A stretch of DNA of 64,000 nt, taken from NCBI GenBank assembly GCA_000526575.1, contig JAGI01000002.1, positions 496,001 through 560,000 on the forward strand, read 5' to 3'. Of this stretch, positions 53,992 through 62,670 are shown piece by piece. The notes beneath the pieces were generated by a model that did no database searches, had not been told where the DNA came from, and was given only the letters and a program-made list of their open reading frames with translations. The number at the start of each line of letters is the position of its first letter. Within the stretch, counting starts at the first letter, position 1. A program made the position numbers and the translations under genes. Origin of the DNA: Clostridium sp. 12(A) (GTDB taxonomy: Bacteria; Bacillota; Clostridia; Lachnospirales; Lachnospiraceae).

Positions 53992-54321
53992 ATGATCATT
54001 CATTTTGATGAGACAGAAGAAAAAGTACTTCCTCATTTTAACGGGGGAGAAAAGGAATTCAACACCAGGATGTATTTGGATGAGCTTAACAAGATACAAA
54101 AGGGGAGACTGGTCCCAGGTGCATCCATTGGAATGCATACCCACGATACCAGCAGTGAGATCTTTTACATACTGGAAGGAGAAGGAACCGTTATATATGA
54201 CGGGGGAGAGGAAGCCGTATCTCCAGGGGTTTGCCACTATTGCCCTAAGGGACATACCCACAGCTTAATTAATACTGGTGATAAGGACCTTATATTTTTT
54301 GCAGTTGTTCCAGTGCAGTAA
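53992..54321 (+). CDS. Small cupin-domain protein
   Basis: A 109-residue single-domain cupin. The two cupin motifs are visible: G-IGMHTHDTSSEIFYILEGEG (metal-binding His and Glu) and GVCHYCPKGHTHSLINTG (third His). Small cupins of this type include sugar-phosphate isomerases, oxalate-type enzymes and ligand sensors, so activity is open. GAGGAGAAGG precedes the ATG. Fourteen nt separate it from the DinB-family gene, suggesting a two-gene operon. Confidence 0.9.
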   Translation: MIIHFDETEEKVLPHFNGGEKEFNTRMYLDELNKIQKGRLVPGASIGMHTHDTSSEIFYILEGEGTVIYDGGEEAVSPGVCHYCPKGHTHSLINTGDKDLIFFAVVPVQ

Positions 54322-54335
54322 TTGAGGAGGAGCTT

Positions 54336-55031
54336 ATGAAGTATTTTGGAGAAGGTTTGAGTGAAAGTCATAAGGAATTAAATCCTATCATTCGAAAGAA
54401 GGACAAGATAGAGGAGGCAAAAACTCTTTTTCTGGACATACATAAAAAGCTGCACCTTTCGAATATATCAAAAGAAGGGGAAAATGAAGTCGACCAATTG
54501 TTCGCTGACTTAGAGACATGGGAATATTCTGTAATGCCTACCAGCAAGGATGAAACCATAGCATGGGTGGTCTGGCATATTGCAAGAATTGAAGATCTGA
54601 CCATGGGAATCCTGGTGGCAGAAGGAGAACAGCTGTTTAACGAGGATTGGAAGCAAAGAATGAAAGCTCCCATTACAGACTCTGGCAACGCCTTAGATGA
54701 CGATGGTATTATGAATCTAAGCAAAAACCTGGTAATAGAAGAATTACTACGTTACCGGTCAGCCGTTGGAATGAGAACGAGACAGATTGTATCAGACTTA
54801 CAACCAGGAGATATGGTTAGGAAGGTTACCCCTCAGGCTATAGAAAAAATAAGGCTGGAGGGCGGAGTAACGGATGAAGAGGACTCAAAGTGGCTTCTTG
54901 ACTACTGGGGCGGTAAAGATGTGGCCGGACTCCTTTTAATGCCTCCCACACGCCATATGATGCTTCATATCAACGACTGCTTCAAATGGAAGGAAGCCAT
55001 AAGGGCAAAGAAGAAACTGTATCTGGTTTAG
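54336..55031 (+). CDS. DinB-superfamily protein
   Basis: A 231-residue four-helix-bundle protein of the DinB/YfiT type. The metal-ligand-type histidines lie in WVVWHIARIED (near 85) and TRHMMLHINDCFKWKEA (near 208). The N-terminal about 55 residues form an additional helical region. Family members include thiol transferases and damage-induced proteins of uncertain activity. GAGGAGG precedes the ATG closely. Partner of the cupin gene upstream. Confidence 0.85.
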   Translation: MKYFGEGLSESHKELNPIIRKKDKIEEAKTLFLDIHKKLHLSNISKEGENEVDQLFADLETWEYSVMPTSKDETIAWVVWHIARIEDLTMGILVAEGEQLFNEDWKQRMKAPITDSGNALDDDGIMNLSKNLVIEELLRYRSAVGMRTRQIVSDLQPGDMVRKVTPQAIEKIRLEGGVTDEEDSKWLLDYWGGKDVAGLLLMPPTRHMMLHINDCFKWKEAIRAKKKLYLV

Positions 55032-55060
55032 ATTAAATTATCTAAATGTTCATAAATAAC

Positions 55061-55089
55061 TTGACAAATGAAAATATTGGCAGTATTCT
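55061..55089 (+). promoter_or_regulatory. Strong promoter of the exporter leader
   Basis: Consensus TTGACA (55061-55066) and TATTCT (55084-55089) at exactly 17 nt. It heads the 35-codon ORF and, beyond two terminators, the ABC exporter genes. Confidence 0.78.
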
Positions 55090-55134
55090 AGTGATTGATA
55101 ATATTTATTAAATTAAGAAAAGGAGGCAGAAGTT

Positions 55135-55242
55135 ATGAGAAACATGAACAACGGAATTAAATTTAAAGGAATCGGCAATGTTGTAGTTAATATGAAATTC
55201 ATTCAGTCTGCCTCATCGAACATAGAAGATCTCTGCATGTAA
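55135..55242 (+). CDS. 35-residue peptide upstream of an ABC exporter
   Basis: ATG 55135 follows AAAAGGAGG by 8 nt and a consensus promoter by about 45 nt; the ORF ends with TAA at 55240-55242. The peptide starts MRNMNNGIKFKGIG, has a hydrophobic middle (NVVVNMKF) and ends SSNIEDLCM with one Cys next to last. It is not recognised. It could be a leader peptide for regulation of the exporter, or a small secreted peptide or signal exported by it. Its complete expression signals make accidental occurrence unlikely. Confidence 0.6.
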   Translation: MRNMNNGIKFKGIGNVVVNMKFIQSASSNIEDLCM

Positions 55243-55280
55243 TAAGCAAGGGATCATAGACTCTTAACAGGAGTATCTTT

Positions 55281-55325
55281 ATGTGTATGAACCGCAGTCT
55301 GTATGGGCTGCGGTTATTTTTTTGA
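55281..55325 (+). CDS. 14-residue leader peptide overlapping a terminator
   Basis: ATG 55281 lies 7 nt after AGGAG (55269-55273). The peptide reads MCMNRSLYGLRLFF and stops at TGA 55323-55325. The whole hairpin of the following terminator is inside the coding sequence, so a translating ribosome would melt it. This is the layout of antibiotic-responsive attenuators. Confidence 0.55.
   Translation: MCMNRSLYGLRLFF
55290..55323 (+). terminator. Attenuator terminator 1
   Basis: AACCGCAGTCT (55290-55300) pairs with GGGCTGCGGTT (55305-55315), GTAT loop, followed by ATTTTTTT. It is embedded in the 14-codon ORF. Confidence 0.88.
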
Positions 55326-55331
55326 GAATTT

Positions 55332-55372
55332 ACCGAAAAAGACCGCTTTGCGCTGTTTTTTTCGGTTTTTTT
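55332..55372 (+). terminator. Attenuator terminator 2
   Basis: ACCGAAAAA (55332-55340) pairs with TTTTTCGGT (55358-55366), the stem extending inward with one mismatch, then a run of seven T residues. It lies 50 nt before the exporter start codon. Confidence 0.8.
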
Positions 55373-55422
55373 CTATATTTGGGCAGAAATTAACAAGTTT
55401 AAAAATGTTTAAAGGAGGAAGT

Positions 55423-57165
55423 ATGAAAAATCTGTGGAAGTATTTAAAGAAGTATTGTTTCCTGTATGTCCTTGCAATCACCGCGATGTTCATCAGCGTT
55501 TTTCTCGATGCAATGTCTCCCCAGATCACGAAGCATATTATTGATGATGTGATCGTGGGCGGTAATATGCAGATTCTGATGAACCTGCTGTTAGGACTTA
55601 TCGGAATCGGATTTGGAAGAGCGATTTTCCAGTACACCAAGGAATTTATTTTTGACTATGCTGCGGCGGGGATAGGAAGCGGTCTGAGAAAGGATTTATT
55701 CGATCATATACAGACCTTATCTATGGATTACTTTGATGGCCACAACACCGGGGAATTGATGGCTAGAATCAAAGATGACGCAGAACGAATCTGGAACGCA
55801 TTCGGTTTCGTGGGAATGCTGGTTCTGGAATGTACCATACATACGATTATTGTGCTTGTCTGCATGTATCGCATCAGTCCGGTGCTTACATTAGTACCAT
55901 TGGCTATCATGCCGCTCATAGCCTGGTATGCCATTAAGATGGAGAACGGTCTTGGAGAAGTGTATGATAAGATCAGTGAACAGACGGCAGAATTAAATAC
56001 CGTAGCTCAGGAAAATCTTGCCGGGGTTCGTACGGTAAAGGCTTTTGCCAGAGAAGAATATGAAATCGGCAAGTTTAGAAAGCACAATAAGAAATATTAT
56101 GACTTAAACATGAAACAGGCAAAGCTTCTCATTCGCTATCAGCCGAATATCTCATTTTTGTCTAAAATCCTTATGATATCCGTAATTGTAATCGGAGGAA
56201 TCCTTGTTATTTATGAGAAAATGACCATCGGTGAATTAGGTGCATTTTCCGAATATGCCAATAACATTATCTGGCCCATGGAAATGGTAGGCTGGCTGAG
56301 CAACGATTTAGCCGCAGCCATGGCCTCCAACAAAAAGATCAAGGCAATCATGGATGAAAAGCCGGTAATCAAGGATGCCGAAGAGCCCGTGTGGCCGGAA
56401 CATATTAATGGTGATCTTGTTTTTGACCATGTAAGCTTTGAACTTGATGGAAAGAAAATTCTTGAGGATATTGCCTTTTCTTTAACCAAGGGAAAGACTC
56501 TTGGAATCATGGGAGTTACCGGTTCTGGAAAAAGCTCCATCGTCAATCTGATTCAGCGGTTTTACGATGTTACGGACGGTAAGATATTGCTTGACGGAGT
56601 GGATGTGAGGGAGCTGCCTCTGTCCCTGTTGAGAGGTCAGATTTCTGTGGTTATGCAGGATGTATTTCTCTTTTCCGACAGCATTACGGAAAACATTAAA
56701 ACAGGAAATAAGGATGCCACGGAATGGGAGATTGTCCAGCAGGCTTCCATATCAGCAGAAGCCCACAACTTTATATCTAAGCTTTCGGAGCAGTATGATA
56801 CCGTAATTGGAGAACGAGGAGTAGGCCTTTCCGGAGGCCAGAAGCAGCGTATCAGCATTGCAAGGGCAATTGCAAAGAAAAGTCCTCTGCTGATTCTTGA
56901 TGACTCCACCTCAGCTCTTGATATGGAAACAGAGAGAGAGATTGAAGCTCATCTGTCAAAGCTGAATAAAAGCTCTAAAATTATCATTGCTCACCGGATT
57001 TCTGCAGTACGGAATGCAGATGAAATCCTGATTCTTTCTGAAGGAAGGATTATAGAGCGAGGAACCCATGAAGAGCTGATGAACATGAGGGGACAGTATT
57101 ATAAAACATATCAGGTTCAATACGGAGAGGAGAAAGTAACATGGCAGTCAATTCCAGCAGAATAG
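55423..57165 (+). CDS. Heterodimeric ABC exporter, subunit A (degenerate Walker B glutamate)
   Basis: A 580-residue half transporter: six membrane helices (to about 320), then an ATPase domain with Walker A GVTGSGKSS (near 363), signature LSGGQKQR and Walker B LLILDDSTSALD, in which the catalytic Glu is replaced by Asp. Such a degenerate site is typical of one partner in BmrCD/TM287-288-like heterodimeric multidrug exporters. AAAGGAGGAAGT precedes ATG 55423; a longer reading to 55303 would run through the second terminator and lacks support. The 3' end overlaps subunit B by 25 nt. Confidence 0.93.
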   Translation: MKNLWKYLKKYCFLYVLAITAMFISVFLDAMSPQITKHIIDDVIVGGNMQILMNLLLGLIGIGFGRAIFQYTKEFIFDYAAAGIGSGLRKDLFDHIQTLSMDYFDGHNTGELMARIKDDAERIWNAFGFVGMLVLECTIHTIIVLVCMYRISPVLTLVPLAIMPLIAWYAIKMENGLGEVYDKISEQTAELNTVAQENLAGVRTVKAFAREEYEIGKFRKHNKKYYDLNMKQAKLLIRYQPNISFLSKILMISVIVIGGILVIYEKMTIGELGAFSEYANNIIWPMEMVGWLSNDLAAAMASNKKIKAIMDEKPVIKDAEEPVWPEHINGDLVFDHVSFELDGKKILEDIAFSLTKGKTLGIMGVTGSGKSSIVNLIQRFYDVTDGKILLDGVDVRELPLSLLRGQISVVMQDVFLFSDSITENIKTGNKDATEWEIVQQASISAEAHNFISKLSEQYDTVIGERGVGLSGGQKQRISIARAIAKKSPLLILDDSTSALDMETEREIEAHLSKLNKSSKIIIAHRISAVRNADEILILSEGRIIERGTHEELMNMRGQYYKTYQVQYGEEKVTWQSIPAE

Positions 57166-58916
57166 ATGAAGAACAGAAGGCAGTCCTAAAAAAAGACACC
57201 ATGCTTCGGATGTTTAAGTATTTACTGGATTATAAAAAGCAGATTACCATCGTTTTATTTATTATGGCAGGAACCATTGCCATAAGCATGATGGCCCCCC
57301 TGATTATGGAATATGCCATCAATGTCTGTGTAGCCCAAAAGGATATGAAAGGGCTTTTAAGGCTTGGAGGTGGAGCACTGATTTTGTTCCTATTGTTTCT
57401 TGCAGGAACCAAGATCCGGATGCGTCTTATGGCAGAAGTATCCAATAAAGTGCTTTTAACGATCAGGGAAGAATTATACCAGCATATCCAGACCCTTGGA
57501 TTCGGCTTTTTCGACAGCCGCCCGACCGGGAAAATACTGGCAAGAATTATTGGAGATGTGAATTCCTTAAAGGATGTATTATCAGACAGTGTGACCCAGC
57601 TCATACCTGATTTATTAACAGTCATCTGTGTAGCAGTTATCATGCTGATTAAGAATTACCGGCTGGCTATGGCTGCCCTTCTTACGCTTCCAATCCTTGC
57701 AATCGGACTATTTCTGATTCAAACAACCGTACACAGGAGATGGCAGATTTATCGAAAAAAGACGTCTAACTTAAATGCATACGTTCATGAAGATCTGTCT
57801 GGAATCCGCATTATACAAAGCTATGCAGCGGAGAAGGAAACAAAAAATGTGTTCCATGATCTGGTGAACCAGCACTACAAATCTTTTATGGATGCGGTAC
57901 TTGTAGCAGATGCTTTTGGACCACTGGTTGAGATCACCTGGGGACTTGGTGGCTTCCTGCTTTACTTCATCGGAATTAAGATCATCGGCGTGGAACAAGT
58001 GGGAATTGGTACCTTTCTTGCATTTTCCACCTATATAGCCATGTTCTGGAGTCCTATCCGTAATCTGGCCAACTTTTACAATAAGCTGACCACCAACATC
58101 ACTGCGGCAGAACGTATCTTTGATATCATCGATACAGAGGCAGAAATCGTAGACCAGGAGGGAGCGAAAGATCTTCCGGAATTAAATGGAGAAGTAGAAT
58201 TTAAAAACGTTTCCTTTGCATACAGCGATGAACCTGACCGTCTGATTTTAAGCGATGTGAATTTTCTTATAAAACCAGGGGAAACCATTGCACTGGTAGG
58301 GCCTACAGGAGCGGGTAAAACTACGATTGTTAACTTAATCAGCCGCTTTTACGAAGCCACAGAAGGCAAAATCCTCATTGATGGGCATGAAATTAAGGAT
58401 GTGACCTTAAACAGCTTACGAAGCCAGATGGGCATCATGACCCAGGACAATTTTCTCTTTTCCGGTACCATCCGCGATAATATCCGGTACGGCCGTCTTG
58501 ATGCCACGGAAGAGGAAATTATTGAGGCAGCCAAGGCAGTCAGTGCCCATGAATTTATCATGAAGCTTGATGAGGGATATGATACGGTCATCAGCGAAAG
58601 AGGGGCAGGTCTTTCCATCGGCCAGAGGCAGCTTCTTGCATTTGCAAGAACCATGGTCTCAAAGCCGGGAATCCTGATTCTTGATGAGGCGACCTCAAGC
58701 ATTGATACTCATACCGAGCTTTTGGTACAGAAGGGAATCGATGCATTACTGAAAGGTAGAACTTCATTTATCATCGCACACCGCTTATCAACCATACGGA
58801 AAGCAGACCGGATTTTCGTTATTGACCAGGGAAATATTATGGAGGCAGGAAGCCATGAAGAGCTTTTAACCTTAAAGGGTGCTTACTACAATCTGTACCA
58901 GAGTCAGTTTGCCTAG
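57141..58916 (+). CDS. Heterodimeric ABC exporter, subunit B (catalytic)
   Basis: A 591-residue half transporter with six helices and an ATPase domain: Walker A GPTGAGKTT (near 387), signature LSIGQRQLL (non-canonical), Walker B ILILDEATSSID with the catalytic Glu, and H-loop IIAHRLST. It complements subunit A: each nucleotide site takes Walker motifs from one chain and signature from the other, so the site with Glu pairs with the canonical LSGGQ of A. Likely exports drugs, lipids or peptides. GGAGAGGAG ribosome site lies within the end of subunit A. Confidence 0.93.
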   Translation: MAVNSSRIDEEQKAVLKKDTMLRMFKYLLDYKKQITIVLFIMAGTIAISMMAPLIMEYAINVCVAQKDMKGLLRLGGGALILFLLFLAGTKIRMRLMAEVSNKVLLTIREELYQHIQTLGFGFFDSRPTGKILARIIGDVNSLKDVLSDSVTQLIPDLLTVICVAVIMLIKNYRLAMAALLTLPILAIGLFLIQTTVHRRWQIYRKKTSNLNAYVHEDLSGIRIIQSYAAEKETKNVFHDLVNQHYKSFMDAVLVADAFGPLVEITWGLGGFLLYFIGIKIIGVEQVGIGTFLAFSTYIAMFWSPIRNLANFYNKLTTNITAAERIFDIIDTEAEIVDQEGAKDLPELNGEVEFKNVSFAYSDEPDRLILSDVNFLIKPGETIALVGPTGAGKTTIVNLISRFYEATEGKILIDGHEIKDVTLNSLRSQMGIMTQDNFLFSGTIRDNIRYGRLDATEEEIIEAAKAVSAHEFIMKLDEGYDTVISERGAGLSIGQRQLLAFARTMVSKPGILILDEATSSIDTHTELLVQKGIDALLKGRTSFIIAHRLSTIRKADRIFVIDQGNIMEAGSHEELLTLKGAYYNLYQSQFA

Positions 58917-58978
58917 ACTTTAAAAGGGATTGACCGGATGGGAGAAATGCAATAGAATAGAAGTCGAGGTGATAAAAG

Positions 58979-59860
58979 ATGACAGAAGGAGCATTGGTTT
59001 TGGAGGGAGGATCCCTTCGCGGCGTTTTTACAGCCGGAGTCTTAGACGTATTGATTGAACAGGAGATAGAATTATCCTATGTAAACGGCGTTTCTGCCGG
59101 CTCCATGTCGGGTATGAGCTACATCAGCAAACAATCGGGCCGGACCATCAGAGTCAATCTGGATTACGTGAGAGACAAACGGTTTTTAAGCTTCCGCAAC
59201 ATGGTAAGAAACCGTTCCATATTTAACTTTGACTTTTTATTCGGGGAATTAAGCGATACCCTGGTTCCCTTTGATTATGATACATTTAACAATTCCAGGC
59301 AGATTTTTGAGGTGGTCGCCACCAGATGTAAGACTGGAAAGCCGGAGTACTTTGAAAAAAGCACCAGTGAGGATTTTATCAGTGCGGTAAAAGCTTCAAG
59401 CAGTATTCCGGTTCTGTCCAGTATGATTTCTGTGAATGGGAAGAAGTATCTGGATGGAGGCTGTTCTATGCCAGTTGCCTATCAAAGAGCCATAGACCTT
59501 GGATATGAAAAGGTTGTGGTGATTCTTACCAGAGAGAAGGGGTATCGGAAGCCTCTTCTTGATAAATGGACGAAAAAGGGATATGAGCGGTATTTTGGAC
59601 CGCTGCCAAAGCTTTTAAAGGCTCTTCAGGATGTGCCGGAACGGTATAACCGGATGCAGGAAGAGATTGATCAGCTGGATGCAGAAGGCCGGATATTTGT
59701 CATACGCCCGGATAAGCATGTAACCGTGCAAAGAACGGAACAGGATAAGCGGAAGCTGGAATCCCTCTATGAAGACGGAAGAAGGCTTGCTGAGGCCAAT
59801 TTAGATAATTTGAAGCGGTATTTGGGGATAGAAGAGGAAGGAAAGGAAGAGACGGTATAA
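58979..59860 (+). CDS. Patatin-like phospholipase
   Basis: A 293-residue serine acyl hydrolase. The oxyanion-hole motif is GGSLRG (about 10-15). The nucleophile elbow is GVSAGS (Ser39), and the catalytic dyad Asp is in LDGGCSMPV (near 160). This is the compact bacterial YjjU/RssA-like type with a C-terminal helical region of about 90 residues. It hydrolyses acyl esters of membrane lipids or lysophospholipids. GAGGTGA lies before ATG 58979. Three nt separate it from pcrA, so they are co-transcribed. Confidence 0.92.
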   Translation: MTEGALVLEGGSLRGVFTAGVLDVLIEQEIELSYVNGVSAGSMSGMSYISKQSGRTIRVNLDYVRDKRFLSFRNMVRNRSIFNFDFLFGELSDTLVPFDYDTFNNSRQIFEVVATRCKTGKPEYFEKSTSEDFISAVKASSSIPVLSSMISVNGKKYLDGGCSMPVAYQRAIDLGYEKVVVILTREKGYRKPLLDKWTKKGYERYFGPLPKLLKALQDVPERYNRMQEEIDQLDAEGRIFVIRPDKHVTVQRTEQDKRKLESLYEDGRRLAEANLDNLKRYLGIEEEGKEETV

Positions 59861-59863
59861 TTT

Positions 59864-62140
59864 ATGAGTATTTACGATACATTAAATCCAATGCAGAAGG
59901 AGGCGGTTCTCCATACGGAGGGACCGCTTCTTGTGCTGGCAGGAGCCGGGTCAGGAAAGACCAGAGTACTTACACACCGAATTGCCTATCTTATAGAAGA
60001 AAAGGGAATCAACCCGTGGAACATTCTTGCTATTACCTTTACCAATAAGGCAGCAGGAGAGATGAGGGAACGTGTGGACAAGCTGGTGGGCTTTGGAGCC
60101 GACAGCATATGGGTTTCTACCTTTCATTCCTCTTGCGTACGTATTTTAAGAAGACACATAGAAAGCCTGGGATACACCACAAATTTCACCATATATGATA
60201 CGGATGATCAGAAAACTCTCATGCGCAACGTTTTAAAAGGCCTGGAAATGGATCCAAAGCTTTATAAGGACCGTGCCATGCTATCCGTAATCTCCACCGC
60301 TAAAAATGAGCTGATTTCAGCTGTAGAGTTTGAACTGAACGCCTCCGGTGATTTCAGGCAGAAAAAGGTGGCTCAGGTTTATAAAGAGTACCAAAGCCAG
60401 TTAAAAAAGAACAATGCCCTTGATTTTGATGATCTTATCATGAAAACAGTGCAGCTTTTTGAAGGCAGCCCGGAGATCTTAAATTATTACCAGGAGCGTT
60501 TTAAATACATATTGGTGGATGAGTACCAGGATACCAATACAGCCCAGTTTAAGCTTGTCAGTCTGTTGGCTGGTAAATATAAAAATCTGTGCGTAGTAGG
60601 TGATGATGACCAGTCCATCTATAAGTTTCGAGGCGCAAACATTGAAAATATATTGAACTTTGAAAAATCATACCCAGGAGCCGTGGTCATTAAGCTGGAG
60701 CAAAATTACCGTTCCAGCCAGAGCATCTTAAATGCAGCCAATGAGGTCATACGCCACAACAGAGGCCGTAAGGACAAAACCCTTTGGACAGCCAATGACG
60801 AAGGCCCTTTGGTGCAGTTTAAGCAGTTTGATAATGCTTCTGAGGAAGCGGATGCCATTGTCCGGGATATTTTAAACAGCCCGTCCGATTATCAGGATTG
60901 TGCCGTACTTTATCGGACCAATGCTCAGTCCCGTCTCATTGAAGAAAAATGTCTTCAGCACAATGTTCCCTATCGCATGGTAGGAGGCGTCAATTTCTAT
61001 CAGAGAAGAGAAATTAAGGATATCCTGGCTTATTTAAAGACCATTGCCAATGGTAAGGATGACCTTTCTGCCTTAAGAGTTATCAATGTCCCCAAGCGTG
61101 GAATCGGTGCCACCAGCCTTGGTAAGATTCAGGCGTTTGCATCAGAACGGGGCTTTGACATTTACGATGCCTTTTGCCGGGCAAAAGCGGTCCCGGGACT
61201 CGGAAAAGCAGCTGATAAGGTCCTTGTATTTACTGAGCTGATTGAAGATTTCCGTAACAGAATGTCAGAAGAGGCTTACACCATTCACGAACTGATTGAA
61301 GATGTACTTGATGAGACTGGATACTTAAAAGAGCTGGAAGCAGAAGGGGAAATCGAGTACCAGACCCGTCTTGAAAATATAGAAGAGTTGATTAACAAGG
61401 CTGTAAGCTTTGAAGGAGACCATGAGCATCCGGATCTCAATGAATTCCTGGAAGAAGTGGCTCTGGTGGCTGATGTAGACCGTATGGATGACTCGGAAAA
61501 CAGAGTGACTCTCATGACGCTTCACAGCGCCAAAGGACTTGAATTCCCCCGGGTGTATTTAACCGGAATGGAAGATGGTCTCTTCCCCAGCATGATGTCT
61601 ATTTCCTCTGACGATAAGGAAGAGGTGGAAGAAGAGCGGAGACTTTGTTATGTGGGAATCACGAGAGCTCAGAACTTTTTAATGATGACTTCAGCAAGAC
61701 AGCGTATGGTAAATGGAGAGACCAGGTACAGTAAGGTAAGCCGCTTTATCGAAGAGATTCCGGATCATCTTCTGGATTCCAGCAGGCTGGAGCCAAGAAT
61801 TTCAAAAATCCGCACGGGAGCTGATTTTGATGACAGTGCATTGCCATGGGGAAAGGCAGGACGATCTGCCGGTGTCAGCAGCTTTGGACCTGGAAACAAT
61901 GCATATGCATCTAAAACTGCAAAACCCGCCTCATCTCCTGGCTTTGGAAAAGCATTTACTGTAGAAAAGCCATCTTCCTTAAACTATAAGGAAGGCGACA
62001 GGGTCAGCCACATCAAGTTTGGAGAAGGACTTGTCATGGAAATTAAGGACGGCGGAAGAGACTTTGAGGTCACAGTCCAGTTTGATAAAGCAGGGGTTAA
62101 AAAGATGTTTGCATCCTTCGCAAAACTAAAACTTTTATAA
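59864..62140 (+). CDS. pcrA: ATP-dependent DNA helicase PcrA/UvrD
   Basis: A 758-residue superfamily 1A 3'-5' helicase for repair and replication restart. Motifs in order: Q-motif LNPMQKEAV, Walker A GAGSGKT (27-33), Ia AITFTNKAAGEM, II DEYQDTN, III GDDDQSIYKFRGA, IV LEQNYRSS, V MTLHSAKGLEFPRVYLTGMEDGLFP, and VI EEERRLCYVGITRA. The C-terminal about 60 residues (YKEGDRVSHIKFGEGLVMEI) form the Tudor-like domain that in PcrA binds RNA polymerase. Typical length. Confidence 0.96.
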   Translation: MSIYDTLNPMQKEAVLHTEGPLLVLAGAGSGKTRVLTHRIAYLIEEKGINPWNILAITFTNKAAGEMRERVDKLVGFGADSIWVSTFHSSCVRILRRHIESLGYTTNFTIYDTDDQKTLMRNVLKGLEMDPKLYKDRAMLSVISTAKNELISAVEFELNASGDFRQKKVAQVYKEYQSQLKKNNALDFDDLIMKTVQLFEGSPEILNYYQERFKYILVDEYQDTNTAQFKLVSLLAGKYKNLCVVGDDDQSIYKFRGANIENILNFEKSYPGAVVIKLEQNYRSSQSILNAANEVIRHNRGRKDKTLWTANDEGPLVQFKQFDNASEEADAIVRDILNSPSDYQDCAVLYRTNAQSRLIEEKCLQHNVPYRMVGGVNFYQRREIKDILAYLKTIANGKDDLSALRVINVPKRGIGATSLGKIQAFASERGFDIYDAFCRAKAVPGLGKAADKVLVFTELIEDFRNRMSEEAYTIHELIEDVLDETGYLKELEAEGEIEYQTRLENIEELINKAVSFEGDHEHPDLNEFLEEVALVADVDRMDDSENRVTLMTLHSAKGLEFPRVYLTGMEDGLFPSMMSISSDDKEEVEEERRLCYVGITRAQNFLMMTSARQRMVNGETRYSKVSRFIEEIPDHLLDSSRLEPRISKIRTGADFDDSALPWGKAGRSAGVSSFGPGNNAYASKTAKPASSPGFGKAFTVEKPSSLNYKEGDRVSHIKFGEGLVMEIKDGGRDFEVTVQFDKAGVKKMFASFAKLKLL

Positions 62141-62285
62141 AAACAATAATCAATACATAAAATTCAAAAAAATTGTGAAAATGATAGTAAAAGACCCAAT
62201 ATAATGGTATAATAACTGCGATAGGCAGAGAGACAAACCTTTGCCAGGATTTAAAAAGCAAGGCTCTCAGAAAGGACGTGGAGAC

Positions 62286-62579
62286 ATGAACAGATTTGAT
62301 GCAATGAGCAAAGAGGCTATGAGCAAACTGGAAGATCTTATGAACTCAAGCAGAGTGAATGAATTGCTTCATAAAAGAGAACAGGAAGAAAAGAAGAAAA
62401 ATTGTATTCTCTGGATACTGGCTATAGTAGGAGCTGTGGCAGCGGTGGCAGGCATCGCCTATACCGTTTACCGCTTCTTCACACCGGATTATCTGGAAGA
62501 TTTTGAAGATGATTTTGATGATGATTTCGACGATGATTTTTTTGAAGACGATCAGGCTGTCGAAGCTACGGAACAATAA
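62286..62579 (+). CDS. Small membrane protein with acidic C-terminus
   Basis: A 97-residue protein: an N-terminal helical, charged part (AMSKEAMSKLEDLMNSSRVN), one transmembrane segment (about 42-65, CILWILAIVGAVAAVAGIAY), and a very acidic tail of Asp/Glu/Phe repeats (DFDDDFDDDFFEDD). Similar small proteins occur next to pcrA in Lachnospiraceae under DUF names, but I cannot assign one with certainty. ATG 62286 is preferred over 62241 (AAGGA upstream). Two TATAAT words (62199-62215) provide a promoter; a terminator follows. Confidence 0.75.
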   Translation: MNRFDAMSKEAMSKLEDLMNSSRVNELLHKREQEEKKKNCILWILAIVGAVAAVAGIAYTVYRFFTPDYLEDFEDDFDDDFDDDFFEDDQAVEATEQ

Positions 62580-62602
62580 GATTGGCATTATTATAGAGAA
62601 GG

Positions 62603-62634
62603 AGCGTGCCTCAGTCAGTGAGACACGCTTTTTG
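62603..62634 (+). terminator. Intrinsic terminator
   Basis: AGCGTG-CTCA pairs with TGAG-CACGCT across a short loop, followed by TTTTT. Confidence 0.85.
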
Positions 62635-62670
62635 CTCGGTCAGGAATAAAAAAGGATAGGAGTCAGAAGA

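Noticed and set aside
55303-55422. Forty-residue N-terminal extension of exporter subunit A
   Set aside because: It would be encoded by the second terminator; AAAGGAGG lies just before ATG 55423, where homologous half transporters begin.
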